Below, one piece after another: positions 1 through 9,356 of a DNA stretch of 64,000 nucleotides (its first letter is position 1; each line of letters starts with the position of its first letter). The DNA comes from Methanovulcanius yangii (GTDB taxonomy: Archaea > Halobacteriota > Methanomicrobia > Methanomicrobiales > Methanomicrobiaceae). The position numbers were made by a program, and so were the translations under genes. The notes beneath the pieces are model-generated. The model saw nothing but the letters and a program-made list of their open reading frames with translations. It made no database searches and was not told where the DNA came from. Location: positions 2,214,867 through 2,278,866 of the forward strand of contig NZ_LTBL01000001.1 of the NCBI RefSeq assembly GCF_018687785.1, read 5' to 3'.

Positions 1-526
1 TCCCGGGACCGCGGTTGTCGGAAAGATTGTTGACACCATCCTGAGCATCGATGAAGCAAATGGTGGACGAAACATCAACAAATTTGCCAAGATCCTCTAC
101 AACGACTTTGATCTGGATGTCATCTACGACATGCACGATTACAACGCCGCAATCCCGCTCGAACGGTTCTGCAGTGCCATCGGCTGCCACCATATGAGCG
201 GGCCTGTGGACCAGCGGATCTACGGATATACGGTAGTCAACAGTGAGAAGGCCATTCTGCAGCTTTCGGCAAGTGAATTCTACCGGATTTACGGCTGGAG
301 CACGGAACGGGCGCTCATCTTCACGAACGTCTCAACCGGCAAATCGCCGATGATTGCAATCAGGGTCACGCCTTTCAAGCCGCGATGTGTGATACTGCAG
401 GGAATTGCTCCCGGACAGGTCCATCCCCTCGTTCCCAAACTTGCGGAGACGGACAATATCACGCTCATGTGCACGGAGATGGACGTGGACGAGATTGTAG
501 AGATACTGAGGGAAGAAGCATGGTAG
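1..526 (+). CDS. C-terminal part of a conserved archaeal protein, possible regulator (5' truncated)
   Basis: The reading frame is open from base 2 to the stop at 524-526, so the window starts inside this gene and about 174 residues of its C-terminal part are visible. The sequence is soluble, without membrane segments. I do not recognise a catalytic motif. Genes in this position upstream of archaeal HMG-CoA synthase are often predicted transcription regulators whose winged-helix part is N-terminal; that part lies outside the window, so a regulatory role is only a suggestion. Its stop overlaps the start of the HMG-CoA synthase gene (ATG at 520), which implies translational coupling and one operon with the mevalonate genes. 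Confidence 0.6.
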   Translation, partial: PGTAVVGKIVDTILSIDEANGGRNINKFAKILYNDFDLDVIYDMHDYNAAIPLERFCSAIGCHHMSGPVDQRIYGYTVVNSEKAILQLSASEFYRIYGWSTERALIFTNVSTGKSPMIAIRVTPFKPRCVILQGIAPGQVHPLVPKLAETDNITLMCTEMDVDEIVEILREEAW

Positions 527-1569
527 GAATTATCAGTTATGGTGCATACATCCCGCGCTTCCGCATCAAGACGGAAGAGATCGCACGGGTATGGGGTGCA
601 AACGGCGCAGAGATCGCCGCAGGACTCGGGGTCCGGGAGAAATCCGTCCCCGACTTTGACGAGGATACGATTACGATGTCGGTGGAGGCGGCACGCAGCG
701 CACTTGCCCGCCGTCCCATCGATACCAGCGAAATAGGAGCGATTTACGTCGGTTCCGAGTCCCATCCGTATGCGGTCAAGCCGAGTGCGGCAGCGGTCGG
801 AGAAGCAATCGGTGCAACCCCGGTCATGACGGCAGCGGACTTTGAGTTCGCCTGCAAGGCGGGAACCGCCGGCATCCAGACCGGCATGGGGCTTGTGAAG
901 TCCGGCATGGTCAAGTATGCGGTCGCCATCGGGGCGGATACCGCACAGGGCGCTCCGGGCGATGCCCTCGAGTACACCGCATCCGCGGGCGGCGCTGCGA
1001 TCATCATAGGCAACGACGACCCGATCGCAGAGATCAACCACACCTGTTCGTTTACGACGGACACCCCCGACTTCTGGCGGCGCGAGGGACAGGAGTACCC
1101 CCGCCACGGCGGCAGGTTCTCCGGTGATCCCGCATATTTCAAGCACATCCAGGGTGCAGCAAAGCTGATGCTCGAGCAGATGGGAACCAAACCGTCCGAC
1201 TATGACTACGCGATCTTCCACCAGCCGAACGCGAAGTTCCCGCAGAAGGTATCCGCGATGCTCGGGTTTACCCGCGAACAGATCAAACCGGGCCTGGCCG
1301 TCCCCCGTCTCGGCAACACCTACTCCGGTGCGGTTCCCGTCGGCATCTCGGCAACGCTCGATGTCGCAAAGCCCGGCGATCGCATCTTCGTGACCTCATA
1401 CGGGTCCGGTGCCGGTAGCGACGCCTTCGACATCACTGTCACCGATGTCATCGACTCCGATGCATTCGACCGGAGTGCGGGCCCCACTGTTGAGGAGCTC
1501 CTGGCAAACCCTGTCTACCTCGACTATGCACTGTATGCCAAACACAAAGGAAAGATCCTGATGCAGTAA
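520..1569 (+). CDS. hydroxymethylglutaryl-CoA synthase (archaeal type)
   Basis: Condenses acetyl-CoA with acetoacetyl-CoA to HMG-CoA, the second step of the mevalonate route to archaeal lipids. The protein has 349 residues, the usual length for the archaeal form. Thiolase-fold features are visible: Glu80 in YVGSES, the acyl-accepting Cys112 in [11 protein letters not shown], and His234 in [10 protein letters not shown]. An upstream in-frame extension to 385 exists, but the ATG at 520 gives the conserved start [14 protein letters not shown] and overlaps the preceding stop. The next gene, a thiolase, follows directly, and a DUF35 protein comes third. This is the gene set known to form the archaeal thiolase/HMGCS complex. 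Confidence 0.95.
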   Translation: MVGIISYGAYIPRFRIKTEEIARVWGANGAEIAAGLGVREKSVPDFDEDTITMSVEAARSALARRPIDTSEIGAIYVGSESHPYAVKPSAAAVGEAIGATPVMTAADFEFACKAGTAGIQTGMGLVKSGMVKYAVAIGADTAQGAPGDALEYTASAGGAAIIIGNDDPIAEINHTCSFTTDTPDFWRREGQEYPRHGGRFSGDPAYFKHIQGAAKLMLEQMGTKPSDYDYAIFHQPNAKFPQKVSAMLGFTREQIKPGLAVPRLGNTYSGAVPVGISATLDVAKPGDRIFVTSYGSGAGSDAFDITVTDVIDSDAFDRSAGPTVEELLANPVYLDYALYAKHKGKILMQ

Positions 1570-1579
1570 GGTGGTTTAC

Positions 1580-2740
1580 ATGAGGGAAGTAGCAATTGTA
1601 GGAATCGGGGTAACCGAATTCGGAGAAAAGTGGGACACATCGTTCAGGAACCTCTTCGTGGAAGCAGGTGCAAAGGCACTCGAAGACGCGAACATGGGCG
1701 GTGACCAGATCGACGAGATGTTCGTCGGGAACATGAGTGCAGGCCGGTTTGTTCTTCAGGAACACATCGGTGCACTGATTGCAGACTACGCGGGCCTTGC
1801 CGGCAATCATATCCCGGCAACCCGTGTCGAGGCGGCCTGTGCATCCGGCGGTCTTGCCTTCCGGCAGGCCTATACGACCGTCGCCTCCGGTCTCAACGAC
1901 ATCGTCATCGCAGGCGGTGTCGAGAAGATGACCGATGTGGGCGGGAGCGAAACGACCGATGCCCTTGCCGCCGCGGCAGACCGCGAGTGGGAAGGCCTCG
2001 TCGGGGCCACGTTCCCCGGTCTGTATGCGATGATCGCAACGGACTACATGAACCGGTTCGGCCTGACCCGCGAGCAGCTTGCGATGGTCTCGGTAAAGAA
2101 CCACGCCAACGGTGCAAAGAACCCCATTGCCCAGTACAGAAAGAACATCACGGTCGAGGACGTGATGAGGTCGACGCAGGTTGCAGACCCGCTGCGCCTT
2201 CTCGACTGTTCACCGGTCACCGACGGCGCGGCAGCGGTGATCCTCTGCCCGATGGAGATGGCACGGCAGTTCACCGACACCCCCATCAGGGTGCTCGCAA
2301 GCACCCAGGCATGCGACACCATCTCCCTGCACGACCGCCGTGACATCTCTACCCTGGATGCGACGGTTGCCGCAGGAAAGCGTGCCTATGCCCAGGCGGG
2401 ACTCACCCCGAAGGACATCGGCATGGTCGAGGTGCACGACTGCTTCACCATCGCAGAACTCTGTGCCATCGAGGATCTCGGGTTCTGCGCAAAGGGCGAG
2501 GCAGGCAAACTGACCGAGGAAGGGCAGACGGCACTCGGCGGCAGCATCCCGGTCAACCCGTCCGGCGGCCTGAAGTCATGCGGGCACCCCGTCGGTGCGA
2601 CCGGCATCAAGCAGGTGGCGGAGATTGTCGAACAGCTGCGCGGCGAGGCCGGAGCACGCCAGGTGGACGCCGAGATCGGTATGACCCACAACGTGGGCGG
2701 CACGGGTGCGACGGTGGTCACCAATATCCTTGGAGTGTGA
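1580..2740 (+). CDS. acetyl-CoA C-acetyltransferase (archaeal thiolase, mevalonate pathway)
   Basis: Makes acetoacetyl-CoA from two acetyl-CoA and is thought to pass it to HMG-CoA synthase. The 386-residue protein has the nucleophile Cys87 in EAACASGG and the C-terminal CGHPVGATG signature of thiolases. A GTG at 1571 is in frame, but the sequence AAGGTGG at 1568-1574 is a good ribosome binding site five bases before the ATG at 1580, so I take 1580. It lies 10 bases after the HMGCS stop, in the same operon. Confidence 0.93.
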   Translation: MREVAIVGIGVTEFGEKWDTSFRNLFVEAGAKALEDANMGGDQIDEMFVGNMSAGRFVLQEHIGALIADYAGLAGNHIPATRVEAACASGGLAFRQAYTTVASGLNDIVIAGGVEKMTDVGGSETTDALAAAADREWEGLVGATFPGLYAMIATDYMNRFGLTREQLAMVSVKNHANGAKNPIAQYRKNITVEDVMRSTQVADPLRLLDCSPVTDGAAAVILCPMEMARQFTDTPIRVLASTQACDTISLHDRRDISTLDATVAAGKRAYAQAGLTPKDIGMVEVHDCFTIAELCAIEDLGFCAKGEAGKLTEEGQTALGGSIPVNPSGGLKSCGHPVGATGIKQVAEIVEQLRGEAGARQVDAEIGMTHNVGGTGATVVTNILGV

Positions 2741-2745
2741 AGAAG

Positions 2746-3135
2746 ATGTCTGTACCACGTTACTGGAGAAAACAGCAGAATCGCTACCGCCTGAAGGGCA
2801 CGCACTGCGAGACCTGCGGAAGATACTTCTTCCCGCCCCGCAACCTCTGTCCTGACTGCAGGCGCGACGGAAAGATTGTCGACTACGAGTTCAAGGGAGA
2901 CGGCAAGGTCCGTACATTCTCGATTATCCGAACGGCGAGCGAGGACTACGATATCCAGACCCCCTTTGTGCTGGCGATCGTTGACCTCGACGAGGGGACC
3001 TCGATGACGGCGCATGTCGTCTGCGATCCCGCAGAGGTCTACATTGGGATGCCGGTGAAACGGGCATTCCGCAAGATCATGGCCGATGGTGATTCCGGCG
3101 TGATCGTCTACGGGACAAAGTTCGTCCCGGCATAA
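2746..3135 (+). CDS. DUF35 OB-fold / zinc-ribbon protein, thiolase-HMGCS scaffold
   Basis: A 129-residue protein with an N-terminal rubredoxin-like zinc ribbon (Cys21, Cys24, Cys35, Cys38) followed by an OB-fold with the family's FSIIRTA and FVLAIVDLDEG segments. In methanogens the DUF35 protein of this three-gene set bridges thiolase and HMG-CoA synthase in one complex that channels acetoacetyl-CoA; the gene order here matches. The start ATG lies 6 bases after the thiolase stop, and the stop region GTGTGAAGAAG supplies the ribosome binding site. Confidence 0.9.
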   Translation: MSVPRYWRKQQNRYRLKGTHCETCGRYFFPPRNLCPDCRRDGKIVDYEFKGDGKVRTFSIIRTASEDYDIQTPFVLAIVDLDEGTSMTAHVVCDPAEVYIGMPVKRAFRKIMADGDSGVIVYGTKFVPA

Positions 3136-3160
3136 CCCCCAAAACAGCTCTCAAAATCTC

Positions 3161-3182
3161 CTTATTTTTTCATAATTTTCGA
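3161..3182 (+). terminator. T-rich terminator after the mevalonate operon
   Basis: A run of six T at 3165-3170 followed by further T-rich sequence begins about 30 bases after the DUF35 stop. A second run of T lies at about 3238-3245. Archaeal polymerase stops on such T tracts. The rest of 3136-3356 shows no gene. Confidence 0.45.
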
Positions 3183-3356
3183 ATAATTTCAATGCACGCC
3201 ATGGATTCGTACGTTTCTCCAGCGTCCGGTTAGTAGGTTTTTTTTGGAGCAGGAGGTGTCGCGGTGAGTCATGATGCCGGATCAACGCCGGTAGAATGGG
3301 ATTTTCCCGCATTCATCAGAGAGTGGCGGAAAAATTGAAGTGGAATATCCGTACCG

Positions 3357-4274
3357 TTACCGGAGAACGTCGATGTCATAGACCGCATGGTGCTGCGTTG
3401 GAGAGTAGGACCTGACCTCGTGTTCACGGATGTCGCCGAGGGTCCGGGCTGCGAGGGCGGGGAGAAGAGCGCCCTCCCCCTCCTGCAGGGCGTAGAGGTG
3501 GATCGTCGCGCCGTCCCGTGCGAGGGTGAAGGCGGCATCGAGGAAGGGTGCGGGGTCCATCGGGAGGTTCATGATGATGCGGTCGAACGAGGCGTGGGGG
3601 AGAATTCCGGGGAGGTGGCAGGCGTCGGCGAGGACGGGGATGACATTCGTGCGCCGGTTCATCCGGATATTCTCATCCATGAGGCGTATCGCACCGGGGT
3701 TGAGGTCGCAGGCGTAGACGATACTCGCGTTCGGGGCGCAGGCGATGGCAAAGGGGCCGACACCTGCAAACATGTCGAGGACGCGTTCGCCGGGGTGCAT
3801 GAGGGCCGCGATGCGGTTGCGTTCGTTTGCAAGGCGCGGGGAGAAGTACGCCTCTTCCAGGTCGACGGCGAGACGCAGGCCATATTCGGTGACGATGGTC
3901 CGTGTCGTTGCAACACCTGCGAGCACCCGGTAGGTGCGCGTGCGGTACGTCCCCAGTACCGGGCTTTCGCCGCCGAGCACCGTGTGCAGCGAGGGGCGGG
4001 ATGCGAGGAGGCGGCGTGCTTCCTCCACGTCCTCGTCCTGCATAATGGCAATCCCGCCCACCAGTTCATGTCGCGGGAGCGGGGCACGCACGGGAAGTTC
4101 CCTGCACTGCCACAGTATGTCCCCTTCCCCGTGTTCCGTCACCGGAAAGAGAATATCTTCGCCGTCGGATGCCGGGCGAAGCGTTGTGTCGAGTATTCCC
4201 TCTGCAATGAGCTGCCGTCTGACCTGTTCTGCGCCTGTTTTCGGCACCCGCCTGCACCACTGTTCCCGTTCCAT
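3357..4274 (-). CDS. trm5: tRNA (guanine(37)-N1)-methyltransferase Trm5 family
   Basis: Predicted to methylate N1 of G37 in tRNA using S-adenosylmethionine, which protects the reading frame in translation. The 305-residue protein has the Trm5 segment YFSPRLANERNRIA, motif I DMFAGVGPFAIAC, an acidic ribose-binding CDLNPGA and the motif IV-like MNLP. These match Trm5 better than its paralogue Taw2 (TYW2), which has GIGYFT in motif I. The open frame runs upstream to a GTG at 4304, but ATG 4274 gives MEREQWCRRVPK and leaves room for the divergent HMG-CoA reductase promoter, so I chose 4274. Confidence 0.85.
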   Translation of the reverse strand: MEREQWCRRVPKTGAEQVRRQLIAEGILDTTLRPASDGEDILFPVTEHGEGDILWQCRELPVRAPLPRHELVGGIAIMQDEDVEEARRLLASRPSLHTVLGGESPVLGTYRTRTYRVLAGVATTRTIVTEYGLRLAVDLEEAYFSPRLANERNRIAALMHPGERVLDMFAGVGPFAIACAPNASIVYACDLNPGAIRLMDENIRMNRRTNVIPVLADACHLPGILPHASFDRIIMNLPMDPAPFLDAAFTLARDGATIHLYALQEGEGALLPALAARTLGDIREHEVRSYSPTQHHAVYDIDVLR

Positions 4275-4316
4275 GCGACCACCAGTATTTTTGGGTTTTC
4301 TCACTATGATATGTGT

Positions 4317-5525
4317 ATGGAAGAATATATACAGCGAATACGGGACGGTTCACTCAAACTCCATGCACTCGAGCAGGAGATGTCCTCGGACGAGGCGATT
4401 GCGGTGCGCAGGGCCTATATCGAGGGGGAGACCGGGGCCGACCTCTCCCGTGTGGGTGCGTATTCGATTGACACCGAACGGGTGGTGAAGCGCAACTGCG
4501 AAAATATGATCGGCGCCGTCCAGGTGCCGGTGGGCGTGGCAGGACCGCTGGGGGTGCAGGGTGAGTACGCCGGGGGCGAATATTATCTTCCGCTTGCAAC
4601 CACCGAGGGGGCGCTCATCGCCTCCGTGAACAGGGGATGCAAGGCGATCACCCGCGCCGGTGGTGCCGAGGTGCGCATCAAGCGTGACGGGATGACCCGG
4701 GCGCCGCTCTTCGCCTGCGAGAGCGTCCCGCATGCAACCGATGCCGCTCGCTGGGTGGACGAGCATTTTGCAGAGCTTGCCGCGGCGGCGGAGAAGACGA
4801 CCTCGCACGGAAAGCTGACGGGGATTTCCACCTACACGGCGGGGACGAACCTCTTTGTCCGCTTCGAGTTCTTCACGGCCGATGCGATGGGAATGAACAT
4901 GGTTACCATCGGAAGCGAAACGGCTTCGGAGCTGATCGAGGAGGCGACGGGGGCCCGGCGGGTGGCGCTCTCCGGCAACATGTGCGTGGATAAGAAGCCT
5001 GCTGCAATGAACGTCATCATGGGACGGGGCAAGACGGTCTCTGCGGGTGTCTTCCTCTCCGATGAGATGGTACGGGAGACGTTCAAGACCGATGCGGCGA
5101 CCCTTGCCGAGGTGAACACGAGGAAGAACCTGGTCGGCTCCGCACGGGCGGTCTCGCTCGGGTTCAACGCCCATGCGGCAAATGTGATCGCCGCCGTCTT
5201 CCTCGCGTGCGGGCAGGACCCTGCCCATGTCGTCGAAGGGAGCAATGCGATGACCACGGTCGATGTGGTGCCGGGCGGCGTCTACGTCTCGGTGACCCTT
5301 CCCTCCCTTCAGGTGGGCACCGTCGGCGGCGGGACAGGGATTGCGACCCAGCAGGAGTGCCTGCGGCTCCTCGGGTGCGCCGGTGGCGGAGAACACCCCG
5401 GCGACAATGCAAAAATGTTTGCGGAGATCATCGCCGCGGGAGTCCTCGCGGGCGAACTCTCCCTTCTCGGGGCACTTGGTGCCGGCCACCTTGCACGGGC
5501 GCACAAGCAGCTCGGGCGCGGATAA
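4317..5525 (+). CDS. hmgA: hydroxymethylglutaryl-CoA reductase (class I, NADPH)
   Basis: Reduces HMG-CoA to mevalonate, the committing step of isoprenoid lipid synthesis. The 402-residue protein shows the class I landmarks in order: ENMIGAVQVPVGVAGPL, TTEGALIASVNRGCKAI, the catalytic lysine region DKKPAAMN (about residue 225), the aspartate region GQDPAHVVEGSN (about 300), and the catalytic histidine in HLARAHKQL near the C-terminus. A much longer open frame begins at 3387, but its upstream part is antisense to trm5 and not coding. An ATG at 4311, two codons earlier, is an equally possible start. It is divergent from trm5 and separate from the other mevalonate genes only by that one gene. Confidence 0.95.
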   Translation: MEEYIQRIRDGSLKLHALEQEMSSDEAIAVRRAYIEGETGADLSRVGAYSIDTERVVKRNCENMIGAVQVPVGVAGPLGVQGEYAGGEYYLPLATTEGALIASVNRGCKAITRAGGAEVRIKRDGMTRAPLFACESVPHATDAARWVDEHFAELAAAAEKTTSHGKLTGISTYTAGTNLFVRFEFFTADAMGMNMVTIGSETASELIEEATGARRVALSGNMCVDKKPAAMNVIMGRGKTVSAGVFLSDEMVRETFKTDAATLAEVNTRKNLVGSARAVSLGFNAHAANVIAAVFLACGQDPAHVVEGSNAMTTVDVVPGGVYVSVTLPSLQVGTVGGGTGIATQQECLRLLGCAGGGEHPGDNAKMFAEIIAAGVLAGELSLLGALGAGHLARAHKQLGRG

Positions 5526-5536
5526 CCCTCCGATAT

Positions 5537-5562
5537 CATTTTTTGGACGATTGCATTTTTTG
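5537..5562. terminator. T/A-run terminator between hmgA and rimI
   Basis: Two T runs (5539-5544 and 5556-5561) directly follow the hmgA stop in the short convergent gap before rimI. They probably end hmgA transcription on the + strand. Confidence 0.5.
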
Positions 5563-5570
5563 CGAGAGGG

Positions 5571-6032
5571 CTATGAAAACCAGCGCATCATGAGAATGGC
5601 GTCCTCTCCGTCGCTATAGTACTGGTCGATGACGAAGACCTGGGTATAGCCGTATTTCCGGTAAAATTTCTGTGCGGCGCTGTTCGAGACCCTCACCTCC
5701 AGCTGCATCCCTCCGGCGCCGCGGACCATGCACTCGAGTTCGAGGCGGCGCAGGAGGGCACCGCCGATCCCTTTTCGCTGCATCGTTTTTGCCGTGCCGA
5801 GGTTCATGATATGGCCGTAGGTCTCCTCGCCGGTATTCTCCATGCCGCCGCAGATGAATCCGAGAATCTCGCCATTTTCGACGGCGACAAAGAAGAGTTC
5901 CTGATAGTATTTGAGGGCGTCACCGAATCCTTCCTCATCCCACGGGTCGGTGAAGAGGTCCTGTTCCAGGGCCACGACCGCAGTTATATCGAAAGGGGTG
6001 GCCCGCCTGATTAGATAGCTCGAAGTATTCAT
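5571..6032 (-). CDS. rimI: RimI-type N-alpha-acetyltransferase (GNAT)
   Basis: A 153-residue GNAT protein that would transfer acetyl from acetyl-CoA to protein N-termini. The acetyl-CoA binding loop is QRKGIGGALL, followed by the C-terminal RimI-like segment NSAAQKFYRKYGY and YYSDGEDAILMMRW. Archaeal homologues act on many protein N-termini rather than only ribosomal protein S18. It is convergent with hmgA and divergent from the DUF1015 gene; the 78-base gap 6033-6110 must hold both promoters. Confidence 0.85.
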   Translation of the reverse strand: MNTSSYLIRRATPFDITAVVALEQDLFTDPWDEEGFGDALKYYQELFFVAVENGEILGFICGGMENTGEETYGHIMNLGTAKTMQRKGIGGALLRRLELECMVRGAGGMQLEVRVSNSAAQKFYRKYGYTQVFVIDQYYSDGEDAILMMRWFS

Positions 6033-6110
6033 ATTGCATTGACCGGGATACTCATATTATGCTTTGCAGCCAATAAATAACGCACCCAAATCCCGGGCAG
6101 GCACAGAACC

Positions 6111-7373
6111 ATGGTTAAGATATTCAGTTTCCGGGCGCTCCGGCCAGAACCTGCCGAGGCGCAGAAGATAGCCTCTGTCCCGTATGATGTCGTCTCGACG
6201 GCGGAATCACGGGCGATCCTTGAGAAGAATCCGAAGAGTTTCCTTCGCGTCATCCGTTCCGAAGCGACGATGGGGGATGTCGACCCCGCCGACCCGTCGG
6301 TCTATACGACGGCAAAGAAGCACCTCGACGAGATGATCGCAGACGGGCTCTTCCGTCGTGACGACGAACCGGGGATCTACCTCTACCGCGTCAAGCAGGG
6401 AGGCAACATCTACACGGGCTTTGTCGCGAACGTGAGCGTCGATGACTACCTTGAGAACAACATCAAACGCCACGAACACACGCGCTACGACAAGGAGGAG
6501 GACCGGACACGGCATATCGAGACAACCGGCACTCACACCGGGCTCGTCGTCCTTCTCTACCGCGACCCCGGCGAGATCTTCCATTATGTCTCCTCTCTCG
6601 TCCCCGAGGGTGAGCCGGACGGCGTCGTCAAGACCGATGCCGGTGTGGTCCACGAGGTCTTCCGGATTGCCGACCCGGCGGCAATCGCCCACCTCACCGG
6701 TCTCTTCGGGGATGTGGACGCCCTCTACATCGCCGACGGCCACCACCGGGCAAAATCATCCGTGAATGTGGCGACCCGCCGCCGCGAGGAAGGCACCTGC
6801 ACTCCGGAAGCGGAGCGCTTCATGGCGATCATCTTCGCTCAGAACCGTGTCAAAATCCACGGGTACAGCAGAATGGTGACCGATCTCGGCGATTACACCC
6901 CGGAAAGTTTTATGGAGGCACTCGGCGGTCTCTTCGAGGTCCGGCCGTACGGGGAGATCGATGACACCGTCTTCCGCATCCCGCCCCTTCGCGAGTCTGA
7001 GGAGCGGATACACGTGATGCACATGTACATCGGCGATGCCTGGTACGAACTCTCCCGGCCGGTGGACCCCGCACTCGACCGCATCGCCGCACTCGACGTC
7101 TCCGTCCTCCAGAAGGATGTGATGGAAGGGATGCTCGGCATCACCGATCCCCGTGGGGACCCCCGGCTCCAGTACCTCGGCGGGGCACGCCCGCTTGCCG
7201 ACCTGAAAGAGAAGGTCGATTCCGGTGAGTTTGCCGTGGCTTTCTCGATGCAGCCGGTCGATGTCGAGGACGTGCTCTCGATTGCCGATGCCGGCGGTGT
7301 CATGCCGCCGAAATCAACATGGTTCGAACCAAAACTTCTCTCCGGCCTGGTTCTTCATACGATAAACGACTAG
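6111..7373 (+). CDS. DUF1015 family protein
   Basis: A 420-residue full-length member of the widespread DUF1015 family, of unproven function. It begins with the family's FRALRP and VPYDVV segments and contains the conserved IADGHHRAKSS motif near residue 210, with charged HEHTRYDKEEDR before it. The GHHR element recalls the ParB-like serine kinase fold, and in many genomes DUF1015 genes sit beside serA; neither point proves a role in serine metabolism and serA is not seen here. The start ATG gives MVKIFSFRALRP, which matches the family N-terminus. Confidence 0.85.
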   Translation: MVKIFSFRALRPEPAEAQKIASVPYDVVSTAESRAILEKNPKSFLRVIRSEATMGDVDPADPSVYTTAKKHLDEMIADGLFRRDDEPGIYLYRVKQGGNIYTGFVANVSVDDYLENNIKRHEHTRYDKEEDRTRHIETTGTHTGLVVLLYRDPGEIFHYVSSLVPEGEPDGVVKTDAGVVHEVFRIADPAAIAHLTGLFGDVDALYIADGHHRAKSSVNVATRRREEGTCTPEAERFMAIIFAQNRVKIHGYSRMVTDLGDYTPESFMEALGGLFEVRPYGEIDDTVFRIPPLRESEERIHVMHMYIGDAWYELSRPVDPALDRIAALDVSVLQKDVMEGMLGITDPRGDPRLQYLGGARPLADLKEKVDSGEFAVAFSMQPVDVEDVLSIADAGGVMPPKSTWFEPKLLSGLVLHTIND

Positions 7374-7387
7374 GTCCCTCCCAAAAC

Positions 7388-7394
7388 TTTTTTT
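7388..7394 (+). terminator. T-run terminator after the DUF1015 gene
   Basis: Seven T residues 15 bases after the DUF1015 stop. The remaining gap up to 7647 is AT-rich and carries the promoter of the pilin operon. Confidence 0.5.
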
Positions 7395-7599
7395 AGTGTC
7401 ATGCCGCGCACATTGCATGGCAATGGCAATGCGAAACTGCCGCTCAGATGGCGGATGGTGGCCATTCGGGCAATATTTGTGGCATTTTTTTGCGAAAAAT
7501 CGCCGTATGAATTAAATATTCTTAATGGTGCTGATATTTACCGTTGAATCGGGCCAAAAACCCTTCTAAGAGCGTTAATATTCAGGATTTGGATATGAA

Positions 7600-7612
7600 T
7601 GTTTATATGCAG
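7600..7612 (+). promoter_or_regulatory. TATA-like promoter of the lipoprotein/pilin operon
   Basis: GTTTATATGC at about 7601-7610 is a good archaeal TATA box. It lies about 40 bases before the ATG at 7648, leaving a short leader that carries the ribosome binding site GGAAGGA (7633-7639). Confidence 0.45.
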
Positions 7613-7647
7613 TCAATCTAATAAGAAGAATGGGAAGGATCTTCTTT

Positions 7648-8214
7648 ATGCAAAAATATCTCTCCGCGGTGATAATTGGATCCTTATGTTTCTGCTGTGC
7701 CTGCGGCTGCCTTGAGAGCGTCGCGGGTGGTCAGGATGCCGGTTTTGGGGAGGTGGCAGGCGAGGAGCCCGCATCCTTCATGCTGAGTGATGCCATGGCA
7801 TCCCTCGATGCCGGAATCGCCGATTCGCTTTTCTCCTATTCGGGATATTCTTTGTATACCGTAATAGGGAGCGGTGTGGGCAGGGATGGAGCCGCGGAGA
7901 GCTGGTCGTTTCTGATCGTTCCCGAAGGAGAGGGGCGGGCGCGTCTTCTCACCCTGAGCGGGAACGGCTGGCAGGATGCGGCGTGGCCCGAAGAGCCCGT
8001 GAACGGGACAGAGTTCTGCTGCACCGGTGAGATTCTGATGCCGGATGAGTTATTCGCACAGAACCGGGGGGTAATTGAAGAGATGATGACAGATAATGGG
8101 GTTGATACAACCGATATCGAGCTTGCCGGGGGGGTCTACCATGTCCTGCCCGGAACCACAGGCGATATGCGGAAACTGCGGTTTGATGCACGGACCGGGG
8201 AGCCGCTGCAATGA
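7648..8214 (+). CDS. putative secreted lipoprotein, first gene of the pilin-like operon
   Basis: A 188-residue protein with a short N-terminus (MQK), a hydrophobic stretch and a cysteine-rich lipobox-like end (CCACGCLES), so it is probably lipid-anchored on the outer face of the cell membrane. The rest is soluble, without a family I recognise. An ATG at 7630 is in frame, but GGAAGGA at 7633-7639 is spaced correctly for ATG 7648. The stop overlaps the next start (ATGA at 8211-8214), so it is co-translated with the pilin-like genes and may be an accessory factor of the same surface structure. Confidence 0.65.
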   Translation: MQKYLSAVIIGSLCFCCACGCLESVAGGQDAGFGEVAGEEPASFMLSDAMASLDAGIADSLFSYSGYSLYTVIGSGVGRDGAAESWSFLIVPEGEGRARLLTLSGNGWQDAAWPEEPVNGTEFCCTGEILMPDELFAQNRGVIEEMMTDNGVDTTDIELAGGVYHVLPGTTGDMRKLRFDARTGEPLQ

Positions 8215-9356
8215 ACAGGAGCATGGAATTCAATGAGGACGGTGTACTGTCCGTCGATTTTCTCGCAGGGTTTACCATCTTCATGATTGCGCTGATCATG
8301 GTGATCTCCCTCCTGCCGGGAATTCTGGCAGGCATCGAGAGCGAGGCAATCGATTATGATGCGGTCGCCTACCGGACATCGGTCATCCTCGTCGAAGATC
8401 CCGGATGGCCGTCGAATCCGCCATGGAACCAGATGGACGAATATCACAAGGCTGATATCGAGCGGATGGGGCTTTCGCTCTCGAAGGATACGCCGAATAT
8501 CCTCTCGCAGGGGAAGATAGATCTGTTCTTCAATCGGAATGCAGACTTCGCCCTTGATGAGGATGACTACCGGTCAAAGGTGATCTTCGGGGACATCCCG
8601 TATCTCTACAACTTTTCCCTGAGGATCGACGGGGAGCAGCCGCTCTTCGTCGGGCAGGAGATTCCGGAGAGCAGCTACGGGTACCAGCGGCGGCTCGTGA
8701 AGGTGAAGGAGGAGAGTTTTGCGCATATCAATTTCACCGACGGGAGCCATCCGGAATACAGTAGCAGCAGAGTCGTATGGAACGTGACAGATCCGCCCCA
8801 TCAGGCAGATTTCGCCGTTGAGATGGATTATGGCGAGTTGTATGACCGGTCCATCAGTCCGGCGTACCGCATTGATCCGCGTAGCGAAGAACTCGGGTTT
8901 GACATGGAGAATATGCTGCACAGCCTGGATTGGAATCTGTTCCTCAATAACGGTACGATGACACTGGAGAAAGTCAGGCTGTATAAGGTCCTCGACGACG
9001 GCTCATCCCAGCCATTGCCGTATAACTGGAACGACTGGAATAACGAGACCTACATCTTCTACTATGGTAATACGCCGGGGTCCTCTGAAGCGTCGGTGCT
9101 CAACGGGTCGTCGTTTCCGAAGACGATAGAGAATGAGACGTATATCCGGATGGATTTGAATCCCCCTCTGCCGTTCTCCGATGAGATGACATCGGGGCTC
9201 CGGGTGAACTTTACCTTCAATTATATATGGGATGGAAGCAGCGACCCAATAAGTGGGCACCGCTATCTCAGTGGCATCCATGAGTACAACTACGATTCCG
9301 ACAATGTGGTCCAGCCGTACCTCGTGGACGGCGTCATGGAGGTGGCGATATGGTAA
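8211..9356 (+). CDS. large pilin-like secreted protein
   Basis: A 381-residue protein whose N-terminus has the pattern of an archaeal class III signal: a charged leader NEDG followed by the hydrophobic VLSVDFLAGFTIFMIALIMV helix. Such proteins are cleaved before the helix and built into type IV pilus-like filaments. The remaining 340 residues are extracellular in character, rich in Asn, Asp, Tyr and several N-glycosylation sequons, as in archaeal surface proteins. It may be a minor pilin or adhesin. It is translationally coupled on both sides. Confidence 0.65.
   Translation: MNRSMEFNEDGVLSVDFLAGFTIFMIALIMVISLLPGILAGIESEAIDYDAVAYRTSVILVEDPGWPSNPPWNQMDEYHKADIERMGLSLSKDTPNILSQGKIDLFFNRNADFALDEDDYRSKVIFGDIPYLYNFSLRIDGEQPLFVGQEIPESSYGYQRRLVKVKEESFAHINFTDGSHPEYSSSRVVWNVTDPPHQADFAVEMDYGELYDRSISPAYRIDPRSEELGFDMENMLHSLDWNLFLNNGTMTLEKVRLYKVLDDGSSQPLPYNWNDWNNETYIFYYGNTPGSSEASVLNGSSFPKTIENETYIRMDLNPPLPFSDEMTSGLRVNFTFNYIWDGSSDPISGHRYLSGIHEYNYDSDNVVQPYLVDGVMEVAIW

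Noticed and set aside
3387..4316. Long upstream extension of the HMG-CoA reductase frame (712 residues in total)
   Set aside because: It is antisense to trm5, has no family similarity, and the reductase homology begins at about 4317.
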